Of a stretch of 64,000 bases of DNA, positions 1 to 10,384 are shown one piece after another (position 1 is the stretch's first letter; the number at the start of each line of letters is the position of its first letter). Origin of the DNA: CANDOC01 sp965261725 (lineage in GTDB: Bacteria > Pseudomonadota > Gammaproteobacteria > Pseudomonadales > Endozoicomonadaceae); assembly GCA_965261725.1 (NCBI GenBank), contig CBDHDU010000034.1, positions 1 through 64,000 on the forward strand. Reading direction: 5' to 3'. The position numbers and the translations under genes are program-made. The notes below the pieces were generated by a model that saw only the letters and a list, made by a program, of their open reading frames with translations, did no database searches and was not told where the DNA came from.

Positions 1-2
1 TT

Positions 3-197
3 GAGGCATCACCGTTTTGTATTGGTGAAGAACCAACGCTGGCAGATATCTGTCTGGTGCCGCAAATGTTCAACGCTGAACGCTTTGGTATGGATACCAC
101 CGACTTTCCAAAACTCAGGGCAATTAATGATCACTGCCTCACATTAAAGCCTTTTATTGATGCGCTGCCATCTAATCAGCCTGATGCCGCTGAGTGA
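3..197 (+). CDS. maiA: Maleylacetoacetate isomerase, C-terminal end (partial)
   Basis: The last 65 codons of a gene entering from the left edge. The peptide has the C-terminal helical domain of zeta-class glutathione transferases: PTLADICLVPQ followed by NAERFGMD and a final SNQPDA, all typical of maleylacetoacetate isomerase, which converts maleylacetoacetate to fumarylacetoacetate in tyrosine catabolism using glutathione. The gene ends tail to tail with the mechanosensitive channel gene, only 3 bases apart. The glutathione-binding N-terminal domain lies outside the window, so the assignment rests on the C-terminal half only. Confidence 0.75.
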   Translation, partial: EASPFCIGEEPTLADICLVPQMFNAERFGMDTTDFPKLRAINDHCLTLKPFIDALPSNQPDAAE

Positions 198-200
198 AGT

Positions 201-3200
201 TTAAGATTCCTGCCTGATATCCAGCTTGTTACGTGCAAGACGAATATCCTCCTGAGCAAACAGCTCATGGATTCGGCGTAACAGGCTGTCACATACAGCG
301 AAGCGATCTTCAATCGCGCCAACATGTACTCTTAATTCATGATGAAGTGCGTTTTCATCCTGCCCTATGAGAATAACGGCGGGGTGAGGCTCATCAAGTA
401 CCCTGACGTTTTCCTTAGCGGCCTCCAGCATACATTGTCTGACCAGTTCCAGATTACTGTTATGTTCAACGCCAACTTCAACGGTTACGCGAATTACGGA
501 GTCACTGAGAGACCAGTTAATTAGTTTTTCGGAAATAAACAGCTTGTTAGGCACAATAATTTCTTTGTGATCCCAGTCTGTAAGCGTCGTTGCACGCATA
601 CGGATGCGGCTGACTGTGCCAGACAAATCAGAGCCTGATGTTGAAGAAATGGTAACAGTGTCACCAATGCGTACCGGGCGTTCAAACAATATAATCAAGC
701 CTGATACAAAATTGGCAAAGATTTCCTGAAGTCCAAAGCCTAAGCCTACCCCCAAAGCAGCAATCAACCACTGAACCTTATCCCAGCTAACCCCGAGCAT
801 TGAAAGTGACAATGAAAACCCGAGTCCGGTAATGACATAACTTAAAAGAGTGGTCGTCGCATAACTACTACCGGGGCGAAGCTGCATTTTTGACAGCAGT
901 AATACTTCCAGAAAACCGGGCAGGTTTCTGGCAAGAATAAAGCTGGCTGCCAGTATCAGAACGGCGATCAGCAGGTCGTTGACTGTCACGGGAATCAGCT
1001 GTCCGTGACCAGTATGCAGGTTTTCCCACAGGCGGAAGTTCTCCAGATAACTGAACAGCGTGAAAACATCCTGCCATACCCAGTAAAGCACGATACAGAA
1101 GCCAATTAATAAGCTGGTATTAATTAATCGTAAGGAGTGCTGGCTAACGGTCTGAATATCGAGAGTTGGTTCTTCATAGTTATCACTGTCGTCACTGTCA
1201 TCCTTCTCGGCCGCCCGTTTACTGAGTGCCCGGGCGAAAGCCAGTCGTTTGGCGGCGACCTGCAGGCTACGGATTACAATTGCCTGCAATAGGAATGCAC
1301 TGGCGATCAGCATCAATGTAATCAGCAATCTTTCCTGTAGCTGCAGCGCGGTATAGTAGTAACCCATGCCAATCATAATGATCAGAGATAATGGCAGAGC
1401 TGTTAACAACGCAGATATCAGGAAATGAGCCAGTCGTGACCCCAGTAAATAATGACCACTGTTTAATATGCGAGAAAGTATAACGCTTTGCAGGCCGAGG
1501 CAGATTAGCATGATGCTGATCCCGGCACGGTCTCTGGCAAGATCCGAGAAGTTAAGGCCAGACAAACAGATAATCAGCACCATGGGTAACAGAATCAGCC
1601 TGAGACGTTTCAACTGCGGATGTATTTGACGACAGAGAACAGGCGACCAGCTAAAGTGGCTGGTGGCAATACCATGCGCCTGAGTGATATGAATGGCCAT
1701 ATTGATAAACAGCCAGCTGGCTGCGGTTATCTGCAATGCACTTCCCGTCAGCATATAGGCGGGATGTTCACTACCGGCTGTTGTCAGGCTTAACCCGAGG
1801 CCAAACACGATTAGAGGTACAGGAAGCTCTCTGGCGGTAGCCAGCAAAAGTGCCAGCGGTGTGATCAGCAGATTATCGCTTCTGACATTACCGATACGGA
1901 GTACCAGTGCCCGCTCTTTAAGCAATAACCAGCGTTGCCTGAAGATGATCAATATTGCTGCCAGAAATATGATGCATAATGGAATCCAGTACTGGCTGAT
2001 ATAGAGCGCTCCGCCGCTCCACAAAGCATCAACAGGCCAGCGTTTCAGCTGGTTTATCAGTTCCTCAGGAAAGGATTCCAGCCATTCGACAGTGACCGGC
2101 GGTGTGCTGGCTACCCAGAATAATTGCTCTTCGAGCGTATTGGATAGTGAGGCACTGGTCAGTGTCAGTTGTCGTTGTTTTACCTGAAGCGTTAATGCAT
2201 GGCTGAGCAGGCTGTTGATTTCAGTGCTCAGGCTTTCAAGTAGCTGTCTGCGGGAGTCTAAAAGTATTCTGAGTTCTTCTTGCTGTCGTTGATTTAACGG
2301 TGGGTTAAGTTCTTTTTGTCCAGGGCGGTTGATAGCTCTGAGTTCCTGACCCAAACGAAATTGCTGTAACCTATATTCGTTGATTCTCTCATTCAGATTC
2401 AGGTTGATCATTACCTGAGGCAGAGCTTTTTGCTGTTCCCGCAGAATACGGGCAAGCGCCATGTTATTACCCAGAATGACAACCTGTTGATCCAGACTTT
2501 GCTTAATGTCTGTGACAACTTGCAGCTGCTCATTAATTTCCTGACTTTCCTGATTTAATTCCACCATTTGCTCGGCAAACTGCAGTAAGGTTTCACTCAG
2601 ATAAACATTGCGGGTGGCTTCGTGCTGGAGTGTTGCAGGAACGTTTTGCTGTTCTTCAATCATACTGGCAGCGTCGGCTACCGCCTCTTCACTGGCCTCG
2701 CGTCGTTTTTCATTGAGCTGTGCCTGAATGGCTTCAATATGAGTGGATGCAATATTGATTCGGTGTTGAAGTAATTCGCGTTGCAGTTGCAGCATTTCGG
2801 CGAGTGGCGTGCTGGCGCTGATCTCAAAATTCAATCTGGCATTTTGCTTTTGCAGCAGATGTAAGCGGGCGGTCAGCATATCTTTGCGGGGCTCTCTCAA
2901 ATTGTCTTCAGCGCTATTGCTGAGGAGCTGATTCAGTTGTTCTGATAGCTCTTTTTCCCGCTCCTGATTTCGGGTCAGCTCAGTTTGGGCAGTTTCCGGT
3001 CTGGCCTGAACGGCGGTGAGGCGGTTGCTGGTATGTGTCAGTTGGTTCTGCCATTCGGTGATCTGCACTTGTTGCTGATCGAGAAGTGTCTTGAGTTTAT
3101 CTTCATGGGTGTTTTGATACCGCAGGGAAAGGGTTTCGGTTTTGGGTAATTGCTGAGATTTCAGTTCTTGCTGCAGAACCATTGTTTGCTCAGGTGCTTC

Positions 3201-3464
3201 TTTCAATTCCTGTTGTTGAAGCTGAAGGCGAGAATCTTCGTCCTGAACCTGCTGAAGTAACCCTAGGGTGCGCTGGTAAATGTCAGTTAGTCGTAGTGAT
3301 TCTTCATCGGCAGCACCTTGCTCAAGTGATACGAGGGCTTCCTTTATTGTGGAAGAGGACGGCAACTGTGATTTATTTTCTTCTCCCAGAGCACTGAAGG
3401 ACAGTGCCCAAATAATCGGAATAGTCCATGCTTGTAGCCTGAAAGAGAAGAGTCTGCTGAGCAT
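201..3464 (-). CDS. MscK/MscM-type mechanosensitive channel
   Basis: A 1,087-residue member of the large MscS-family channels that open under membrane tension and release solutes after hypo-osmotic shock. It begins with a signal peptide (about residues 1-27), followed by a long Gln/Glu/Leu-rich coiled-coil periplasmic domain (about 30-450). A series of hydrophobic helices follows from about 490 to 840. The C-terminal MscS core holds the glycine-rich pore helix (GVGLGFGLQE, NFVSGLIIL), then the beta domain (RPVRIGDTV, TDWDHKEIIVPN). Length and layout match E. coli MscK and MscM/YjeP (about 1,110 residues); the sequence alone does not tell me which. The gene stands alone, divergent from the large paralogue pair, with about 145 bases between their starts. 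Confidence 0.88.
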   Translation of the reverse strand: MLSRLFSFRLQAWTIPIIWALSFSALGEENKSQLPSSSTIKEALVSLEQGAADEESLRLTDIYQRTLGLLQQVQDEDSRLQLQQQELKEAPEQTMVLQQELKSQQLPKTETLSLRYQNTHEDKLKTLLDQQQVQITEWQNQLTHTSNRLTAVQARPETAQTELTRNQEREKELSEQLNQLLSNSAEDNLREPRKDMLTARLHLLQKQNARLNFEISASTPLAEMLQLQRELLQHRINIASTHIEAIQAQLNEKRREASEEAVADAASMIEEQQNVPATLQHEATRNVYLSETLLQFAEQMVELNQESQEINEQLQVVTDIKQSLDQQVVILGNNMALARILREQQKALPQVMINLNLNERINEYRLQQFRLGQELRAINRPGQKELNPPLNQRQQEELRILLDSRRQLLESLSTEINSLLSHALTLQVKQRQLTLTSASLSNTLEEQLFWVASTPPVTVEWLESFPEELINQLKRWPVDALWSGGALYISQYWIPLCIIFLAAILIIFRQRWLLLKERALVLRIGNVRSDNLLITPLALLLATARELPVPLIVFGLGLSLTTAGSEHPAYMLTGSALQITAASWLFINMAIHITQAHGIATSHFSWSPVLCRQIHPQLKRLRLILLPMVLIICLSGLNFSDLARDRAGISIMLICLGLQSVILSRILNSGHYLLGSRLAHFLISALLTALPLSLIIMIGMGYYYTALQLQERLLITLMLIASAFLLQAIVIRSLQVAAKRLAFARALSKRAAEKDDSDDSDNYEEPTLDIQTVSQHSLRLINTSLLIGFCIVLYWVWQDVFTLFSYLENFRLWENLHTGHGQLIPVTVNDLLIAVLILAASFILARNLPGFLEVLLLSKMQLRPGSSYATTTLLSYVITGLGFSLSLSMLGVSWDKVQWLIAALGVGLGFGLQEIFANFVSGLIILFERPVRIGDTVTISSTSGSDLSGTVSRIRMRATTLTDWDHKEIIVPNKLFISEKLINWSLSDSVIRVTVEVGVEHNSNLELVRQCMLEAAKENVRVLDEPHPAVILIGQDENALHHELRVHVGAIEDRFAVCDSLLRRIHELFAQEDIRLARNKLDIRQES

Positions 3465-3609
3465 TGCAGGTAGTCCTTTACTAAATATTAAAATAATTAA
3501 GATGTTTTAATTTCGAAAAGTAATATGAGCGGAAATTCTTTCTCGCCAATAAGTTATTTCGCCAGATCCTCCTACACTTTTAGGAATAGGGATAAAATTT
3601 TGAATTGCC

Positions 3610-6600
3610 ATGGGTCATGGAACGACCGGGGCTGGTGCTGGAACGGGAGGGGTTGCTGTTCCATCGGCTCCTCCTCTCGAATTATTACCTCAGGGAACAG
3701 ATAGCTCTGCCCGGTTTTATGGGTGGAATGTCAGCGCTCATGAAGGGGAAACGTCCCTGCCTTCGCCTTCAGTTTGCCCTCTGTTTAAACTCCTCACAAA
3801 TTATTCAGTCTCACTTGCGGAGGTGGCCAAGCCACTATTGTCTGCCGGTATTATTGAAGAAAAATCCTTAGATGAGTGGGTGGATCGCTATGGTGAAAAG
3901 CCGCTGGTGCTTCTCCTGCGCTCTGAAGGGATGAAAAACCGAGCCGCTAAGAATTGCCCTTTAAATGAGGTAGAACAGCAAAAGCTGGATAGCGCAGCCG
4001 CGCGCTTATCTGAAATGGTGAGTGATAACCGGCCAGGTGGAGTACTCAGCTGGTGGGCGAATGCCTTGCTGGGGGAAGATAAAGATCTTGATGAGACCTC
4101 AACCATGCTCTCTCTGGTTCACAAAACTGTTGGGGCAGTTATGTATGAGGTTGTGGAATCATCGCAAAAAACAGAGCTGGAAGCTGAAAGTCAGGAACTC
4201 GAGAACCTGAGTAATCTTTGTCACTCTGCTGTTGAAATGAATCGACTGGCGCGCTCGCTGAGATCGATGTCACCGGATAACCCTAAATATGCTCTGTTAA
4301 AAACGGATCTCTCCACTTATGAGGGAGATGGGGCCGAAGTCATGAAGATCTATAAACACGATCCGGCTGAGCGGGATGATTTTGCAGAAGAATTAAAACT
4401 GCAGCGGGAGCAGTTACTGGAGCAAAAAGAACTTGTGCAACAGGAGCTGGAAAAGCTGGAGCAGATGACGCAGTCTGAGCTCGATGCTTTGAGAGCAGAT
4501 GTTGAAACATTAGAAGAACAGATAGAAGAGCTTTCGGCTAAGGAAAAACCATCACTGGATGAGCTGGGCAAGCTTTATAAAGCGTTGGGTGCAGTATCCA
4601 AATCACTTAAACCCTCCCGCCTTAAACATACTGTGAAAATGCTGGAGAACCAGGTGAAGAGTCGGGTTCAGGAAGAGCTGAAGCAGGAATTTCAACGGCA
4701 GTTCAAAGCAAGCTTATCTGAGCTGGAGCGAGCCGGTGCATCCCGGTCATTCAGTTTTAAAATTGAAATAGGTGCTGCCTTTTCAATATTCGGGCTTGAT
4801 ATTCTCGGCGCTAGCGGGGGTATTAACTATCAATTCAAAGTAGCAGCAAATGATGACTCCAAAATAATGGATTATCGCAAGATTGAGCCTCGTGTCAGTC
4901 TGAACTTTGGATCAGGTGAGGTAGCTAAAGCTGATGCGGCAATTATAGGCGAAATTGGCGAAGGTCGGACTTTCCCTAACCTTGATGAATTCGCTGCTTT
5001 TCATTCCAATGATATGCTCGCTGTTCTGCTGAATAATAAAAAAATAGCGGGAATCAAAGGCGTTCATCGGAGCCGTAAAGCTGACAGTTTGAAAAAAACG
5101 ACAACGGCAGAAGTCCGACAGCTGGAAAAAGAATTACAGATGCTAAAAGTTATTTCTCCCGGAGACAGGCTGGTTGGTTCATTACAACGTCGACCCAGCT
5201 ATACCGAATTCAACACGAAAGGAGCAACGCTTTCCGCGGGCGCTTCGGCGATGGAAAGCCTGCTAACGGGGGGAGCATCATTTAGTGCGACGGTAAAGAC
5301 CTTTACTAAAAGAACTGATCTGGTACAGACGCTACGAGATAACCCAGGAATGGCAGCGGAAATCGGTGCTCCACCGCAGTTTGGGGTAACGATTGATGAT
5401 CAGTACTGGCCCGGTGAAATGGGAGACAGACAGTTACGGTTGTTGGAGTTCAGTAAGGATGAAGCATTGAGCGTCTTAAGAGGCGACAGTATGGAGGTCG
5501 CTGCTCAGGAAGCCCGAGAAGACTTACTGGTAACAAGGGCGAAAGCGAAATCAGCATTAAAAGCACTGGAAGGACAGTATAAAGCTTATATTCATGCTGT
5601 TAACTGTTACGATGCAGCCGAGCCTGAGTATAAGGCACAGCTGCAAACACTGAAGCATAATATGGAGCTTGGCCGGGGTGCCATTGGTAGAGGAGAATGC
5701 CTGCGCAGCTTTATGCTAACGCATGTCCGTCTGGTAGAGATATATCAGGGTACTTTTACGGATGGCAAGGCGCCCGCAATTGAAGATCCTGCCTTTGCAA
5801 ATGAATTGGAAGGTATGGAGGCAGAGTATCGCCTGTCACAGGTAACGCTAAATAACGAAAAACATGTCAGAACCAGCCTTATGCTCCCGAGTAAAGCAAA
5901 AAGCACCAATCTGAAAGCGGCTGGATTTGTTAATGTTGGAGCGCCCTATACGCCTTTAAAGTTCAGAGCAGCGCTCAAAGTGAATCGTATTACGAGTCAC
6001 CCTAATCCAGATAATGATGGTCGATATTTTAATGTCTGCTTTGGAATTGGTGGCGTTGGCAAATTCTCAGATGTATTGACAATGATGAAAGGCGAAGTGC
6101 CTTTCAACCCCTCAGCTATTGAGTTCGATAAAGATGTTCCCTGGTTTCAGTTTGATGATGTTGAGCCGGGTGATTTCGGGTTTGAGACAACACCGGGAAT
6201 GCAGGTTGAGTTCAATATTATTCGACAGCCTGGTGGGGGGCCGAGGCTGCAATATATTCGAGTAACAACAGAGAAAACGCACGGTGGAGCAACGCCTCAG
6301 ATCCCCATTGCTGCGGGGCCATGGGGTAAAGCAAATCTGAAATTAGGCATCAGCTCCAGCGCGGTAAATAACAAGTTTGAGTATATTGGCAATAACACAC
6401 TGACTTATCTGCAGACCCGGTATAACGGTCTGGCGCTGGGAGGTAAAACCTCCGGAGACGATAACCTGTGGGCAAGATTCATTCAGGCGAATAAGAGTCA
6501 GTTTCTAAAACTGCTCAGCAACATGGCCAACCCTAAAAAAAATGCTCACGAAGAAATGCAGGTTCTTTTCGATGAAATGAACAAGCGTGATGATATACCC

Positions 6601-7005
6601 AAAGATTTTCCTGACCGTTTTGAAAAGCAGTTAGAAGCATTTACTGCTGGTAGTTTGGATGAAGGTGAGATGCTGGAAGGATTAAATGAATTTATGCAGC
6701 ATCAGCATGTTTTGCATAAAGCTGAGATGAATAAACGTTTTTGCCTGCAGCAACAATATCAGGAAAACAATATCAGGCAGGTTTGGCACAGCGGAAATGA
6801 AGTGCAGATGGTTCAGCTAGTCACATCAATGGCAGAAAAACCTGATGCGAATAAAGAATTGAAGCAAGTATTGAAAGTCATCAATGATCCGGGCTACAGC
6901 CAGGAAGTTAAAGACAAACTCAGGAGCTACAACGCTTCAGGTGTCGATACCATGGAAGCTCCGATGTTCCTGAACAAATATCAGCTGGCTGTCAGGAGGA
7001 GTTAA
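3610..7005 (+). CDS. Large uncharacterised protein, tandem paralogue 1
   Basis: A 1,131-residue protein I cannot assign to a family. It has a Gly/Pro-rich N-terminus without a clear Sec signal, a Glu/Gln-rich coiled coil at about 255-320, a glycine-rich beta-like stretch near 380-450 (FGLDILGASGGINYQF), a helical middle region and further Gly-rich strands near the C-terminus. It is paralogous over most of its length to the next gene; shared landmarks are SHPNPDNDG/GHPNPDFDG, GRGAIGRGECL/ARGADGRGDYL and YLQTRYNG/YIQTRFNG. No strong Shine-Dalgarno lies near the ATG at 3610, so the exact start is uncertain. The stop codon is one base from the next start, which implies one transcript. A secreted or effector role is possible but not shown. 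Confidence 0.8.
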   Translation: MGHGTTGAGAGTGGVAVPSAPPLELLPQGTDSSARFYGWNVSAHEGETSLPSPSVCPLFKLLTNYSVSLAEVAKPLLSAGIIEEKSLDEWVDRYGEKPLVLLLRSEGMKNRAAKNCPLNEVEQQKLDSAAARLSEMVSDNRPGGVLSWWANALLGEDKDLDETSTMLSLVHKTVGAVMYEVVESSQKTELEAESQELENLSNLCHSAVEMNRLARSLRSMSPDNPKYALLKTDLSTYEGDGAEVMKIYKHDPAERDDFAEELKLQREQLLEQKELVQQELEKLEQMTQSELDALRADVETLEEQIEELSAKEKPSLDELGKLYKALGAVSKSLKPSRLKHTVKMLENQVKSRVQEELKQEFQRQFKASLSELERAGASRSFSFKIEIGAAFSIFGLDILGASGGINYQFKVAANDDSKIMDYRKIEPRVSLNFGSGEVAKADAAIIGEIGEGRTFPNLDEFAAFHSNDMLAVLLNNKKIAGIKGVHRSRKADSLKKTTTAEVRQLEKELQMLKVISPGDRLVGSLQRRPSYTEFNTKGATLSAGASAMESLLTGGASFSATVKTFTKRTDLVQTLRDNPGMAAEIGAPPQFGVTIDDQYWPGEMGDRQLRLLEFSKDEALSVLRGDSMEVAAQEAREDLLVTRAKAKSALKALEGQYKAYIHAVNCYDAAEPEYKAQLQTLKHNMELGRGAIGRGECLRSFMLTHVRLVEIYQGTFTDGKAPAIEDPAFANELEGMEAEYRLSQVTLNNEKHVRTSLMLPSKAKSTNLKAAGFVNVGAPYTPLKFRAALKVNRITSHPNPDNDGRYFNVCFGIGGVGKFSDVLTMMKGEVPFNPSAIEFDKDVPWFQFDDVEPGDFGFETTPGMQVEFNIIRQPGGGPRLQYIRVTTEKTHGGATPQIPIAAGPWGKANLKLGISSSAVNNKFEYIGNNTLTYLQTRYNGLALGGKTSGDDNLWARFIQANKSQFLKLLSNMANPKKNAHEEMQVLFDEMNKRDDIPKDFPDRFEKQLEAFTAGSLDEGEMLEGLNEFMQHQHVLHKAEMNKRFCLQQQYQENNIRQVWHSGNEVQMVQLVTSMAEKPDANKELKQVLKVINDPGYSQEVKDKLRSYNASGVDTMEAPMFLNKYQLAVRRS

Positions 7006-7006
7006 A

Positions 7007-10000
7007 ATGGCATTGGGTTCTGTTCAGGGAAGAACAGCAGTAACACCGCCGGATTCTCCTCCTCCGGGAAGAGCAAGGCGGATAGCTCGGGCTATAAAAA
7101 GGTTTTTCTCGCGGGCTGTGCATGTTATCAGTCATCCGGGGCAATGGTTTCGGAGACGGCATTCAGACAGTATGCCTGATCAGAAGGTTGTTCATGAACG
7201 ACAGGCAGATGTTTTATCAGACCTGAAAGACAAGCAGGAACCGGATACTTCTGGCGCCCTAAACACTTCTTTAAATTCGTCCCTTGATTCCAGACAGTTC
7301 AGTCTCCCGGACAGAGGATCATTTCATGAAGATGACCTTGAAAGTGTTCATGAGCCTGTTGTAGATGATCAAGCGGCGGAACAGTTAGCAGCAAAATCCA
7401 AAGCACGGGGTCGCTGGAAATTAGGCAAAGCAGCAGCACGTTTTCAAGAAGCGGGAAAGCAAGCACCTCAGCCTGATACCGTGGAACCAAAGACGGTAGA
7501 AGAAGTCTCCCCAAAGAGCAGCCAGCCAGTAAACAGCGGCACTAAGTCTAAGGTGGAGCAATCTACAGAAAGCTCCATAAGTTCCAGAGTGGGTAGTTTC
7601 TTTCGATCTGTCTTTGTGACCAAACCGATGAGTTTTGTCCGATCTCTGAGTAAAGAGAAGGAGCCAGAAGTTGATCCTCTCGACTCAGATCAGACGATTG
7701 TTGGGAAAGCAGTTAAATCCGGCCTGATAACGAGAGATAAAGCAGATGCGATGCGGCAAAAGTACAGTAATGAAATTGTAGATGTTCTGCTGAAGACACC
7801 ATACCTGCAGGAGCAGACAGAAAAAGGTTTGCCACTGGCAGATGACGAACTGGACATGCTTGACCAGATAGCGGCACGTCTTAATGGACTGCGCTTAATT
7901 GCACACCGCCCCGAGAGTGTTTTACAGCGGCAGGCGGATGCCATGCTGGGACGCACGCTGGATCTGGGCGATGCCTCACATCTGTGCCCGGTAGTAACAC
8001 GCTATATCATGCGCCTGAGTGACACCATTCCTGATGACTATGACAAAAAAATAGCGCTGAAAAGAATGATGTTGCATGTTTTGAAAAAAGCGCAGGAGGC
8101 TGAAGCAAACCCAGGCAGTAAGTCGTACAGTGAACTTTATCGTAGCCTTAAACAACTTAAACATGCGGTTCGGCAGGAACGAACCCGACAGACAGTAGCC
8201 ATGCTGCAAAACCGGGTTCGAGAGAATGCTTTAACCATTGTTAAACGCGAATTCAAAGAGAAGCTTAAGCAGCAACTTGCAGGTCTAAATGAAGCCGGGG
8301 CTGAGCGTTCGGTTGAGCTGAATCTTGATCTGGAGCTGGATGGTGGACTTTTCGGAATCAATCTGCTCGGCGGCAATATTGGTTTACAGTATGAATTCAA
8401 GGCTGAAGCAGGTGATGACGGGAGAATCAGGGATCAACATGGTACATCAGTAACCATGGGGTTAACGCTGGGGAATGATGTTATCAAAGGGCAGGCTGCT
8501 GTTGGTGGTGGCGGAGGTAAAGAAAGAACTTTCGATTCCCTGGATGATTTTATTGAGTTTCATGCCAATGACTTGCTTACGGCACTTCTAACCCGAAAGC
8601 CGGGCAATACAAGACACGCCCGTCATGTAAAACAGCTGGATGATTTACACAGTCGCAATGTTGCAGAGAATGAACAGCTTCAACAGCGACTGGTTGAAGT
8701 TGGTGTGATTGCCGGTGGTGATAAGGTTGAAGCAACACCCGGACGCAAACCAGCGTTTCTTGAAGGCAATATTCTGAAAATGAAGGCCAGCGTGGGTGTC
8801 AGCATGCTGGATGACATGATGAGTGGTGAGTATGAGATTGAAAACTCGGTAACCCGCTTTAAGAAACGTACGGAATGGATGGATGCATTAAAAGACCGAC
8901 CTGAACTGGTCGATGATATGCCGCCACAGTGCTTCAGTTTCGTTTGGAATGGTGAAATTCAAACTGGAGAAGAAGGCCATGCTTGGCTCCAGCGGCTTGA
9001 ACAGGGCTTGCAGAAACAGGCTGGCAATTACCAGAAAGCTGTTGGGCCAACCAAAAAGCTGGTTCATCAGAAGCAGCTGGTGGCGAGACATTCACTGAAG
9101 CAGGCAATTTCACTTTTATATGCGGAGTTTGATCATTATTGCGCGGTTGTAAATCGTTACGAAGGACGCTTTAAGTCAGGTAATAAAGCGGCTATTAGAG
9201 ACATAAAGCACAAGATGGAAACAGCCAGAGGTGCTGATGGTCGTGGGGATTACCTGAAAAGATTGATAGCGACACATAGTCGATTGGAGCGTGCTTATAA
9301 AATGACATTTAACCCGGGAGAGGCGCCGGTTACTCACGACGGTGCTTTTATGACGCTGCTGGATACCATGGAAACAGATTACCGTACCCCTCGGGTCAAC
9401 CTATCCATGATCAACGTTAAAACCCTCTCCGCGAAACAGAAAGCCAAATCCAAATCGTTAACCCAAACTGGCTTATTTACCTTCAAAATTCCTGAAACCA
9501 AGTATGAACTCAGTGCCGAAGTATCCTACGAAAAAACAAAAGGTCATCCAAATCCGGATTTTGATGGTACCTCTGCATCCGTCAGCTTTACCCTGTCCGG
9601 AGGGGCAATGTTATCCAGTGCACTAAAAGCATTTAAAGGAAACCCGCCCGGACTGACAGCGCTGGGCTTTGCCAAAAATGAAGAGTGGCTATCGCTTGGT
9701 GAAGATATATTGCCTGACCTTGGTCTTGAATTTGATAGTGATGTTCAGGTCGCTTTCAATCTGGCAAAAGCTGAAAAAGGCTGGAGACTTGAAAATCTGA
9801 GAGTGATGGCTGGCGACAGGTTAGGCCTGAAAAGCCCTACCGTCAGTATTCCTGCCGGAGGCTGGGGTGATCTGAAGTTGCAGGCTGGCGCGTCCCTGTC
9901 ATCCGTAGACAAGCTTTATGAACGTATCGGTGATGACACCACAGGCTACATCCAGACCCGCTTCAATGGTTGGAGTGCTCAGGGGGAAATTGAAGGAGAG

Positions 10001-10300
10001 GGTTCCTGCTGGAAGGCCTTTGTTAAGGATAATGAAAAGCAGCTTCATTCTCTGATGAAGAACATTGGCACAGGTGGCACTAATGCCCGCAAGGAATTCA
10101 AAGAGCTTATCAAGGATCTGAAGAAAGCCGATGGCTTGAAAAAGGAAGAGGTCAAAGAGTTAAGAGAGGCGTTGTATCAAGATGCAGAGAAGGAGCAATA
10201 TGCCGAAGCATTGAAGAAGTTTGAAACTGTACTAGCGTTGCAGTATCAGCATTTATATCTCAAAGAAGCACATAGTCGCTTTGGAAAGCTTAAAGTCTGA
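7007..10300 (+). CDS. Large uncharacterised protein, tandem paralogue 2
   Basis: A 1,097-residue paralogue of the preceding protein. Its own N-terminal ~200 residues are different: Pro-rich and strongly basic (RARRIARAIKRFF, FRRRH), then a disordered Ser/Lys/Glu-rich linker. From about residue 225 it follows the same architecture as paralogue 1, including the glycine-rich segment (GGLFGINLLGGNIGLQYEF), the RGADGRGDYL motif and the HPNPDFDG motif. A strong AGGAGGA Shine-Dalgarno at 6994-7000 lies inside the end of the upstream gene, and the ATG starts one base after its TAA, so the two are translationally coupled. Function unknown; the basic N-terminus could bind membranes or nucleic acid. Confidence 0.82.
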   Translation: MALGSVQGRTAVTPPDSPPPGRARRIARAIKRFFSRAVHVISHPGQWFRRRHSDSMPDQKVVHERQADVLSDLKDKQEPDTSGALNTSLNSSLDSRQFSLPDRGSFHEDDLESVHEPVVDDQAAEQLAAKSKARGRWKLGKAAARFQEAGKQAPQPDTVEPKTVEEVSPKSSQPVNSGTKSKVEQSTESSISSRVGSFFRSVFVTKPMSFVRSLSKEKEPEVDPLDSDQTIVGKAVKSGLITRDKADAMRQKYSNEIVDVLLKTPYLQEQTEKGLPLADDELDMLDQIAARLNGLRLIAHRPESVLQRQADAMLGRTLDLGDASHLCPVVTRYIMRLSDTIPDDYDKKIALKRMMLHVLKKAQEAEANPGSKSYSELYRSLKQLKHAVRQERTRQTVAMLQNRVRENALTIVKREFKEKLKQQLAGLNEAGAERSVELNLDLELDGGLFGINLLGGNIGLQYEFKAEAGDDGRIRDQHGTSVTMGLTLGNDVIKGQAAVGGGGGKERTFDSLDDFIEFHANDLLTALLTRKPGNTRHARHVKQLDDLHSRNVAENEQLQQRLVEVGVIAGGDKVEATPGRKPAFLEGNILKMKASVGVSMLDDMMSGEYEIENSVTRFKKRTEWMDALKDRPELVDDMPPQCFSFVWNGEIQTGEEGHAWLQRLEQGLQKQAGNYQKAVGPTKKLVHQKQLVARHSLKQAISLLYAEFDHYCAVVNRYEGRFKSGNKAAIRDIKHKMETARGADGRGDYLKRLIATHSRLERAYKMTFNPGEAPVTHDGAFMTLLDTMETDYRTPRVNLSMINVKTLSAKQKAKSKSLTQTGLFTFKIPETKYELSAEVSYEKTKGHPNPDFDGTSASVSFTLSGGAMLSSALKAFKGNPPGLTALGFAKNEEWLSLGEDILPDLGLEFDSDVQVAFNLAKAEKGWRLENLRVMAGDRLGLKSPTVSIPAGGWGDLKLQAGASLSSVDKLYERIGDDTTGYIQTRFNGWSAQGEIEGEGSCWKAFVKDNEKQLHSLMKNIGTGGTNARKEFKELIKDLKKADGLKKEEVKELREALYQDAEKEQYAEALKKFETVLALQYQHLYLKEAHSRFGKLKV

Positions 10301-10384
10301 AAATCCTGTCGGAAGGGGAGCTATGGTGTTTCTTGGTAAAACGCCTGCTCCCTCTACCATCCTTACTGAACTGTGAAGATGCTG

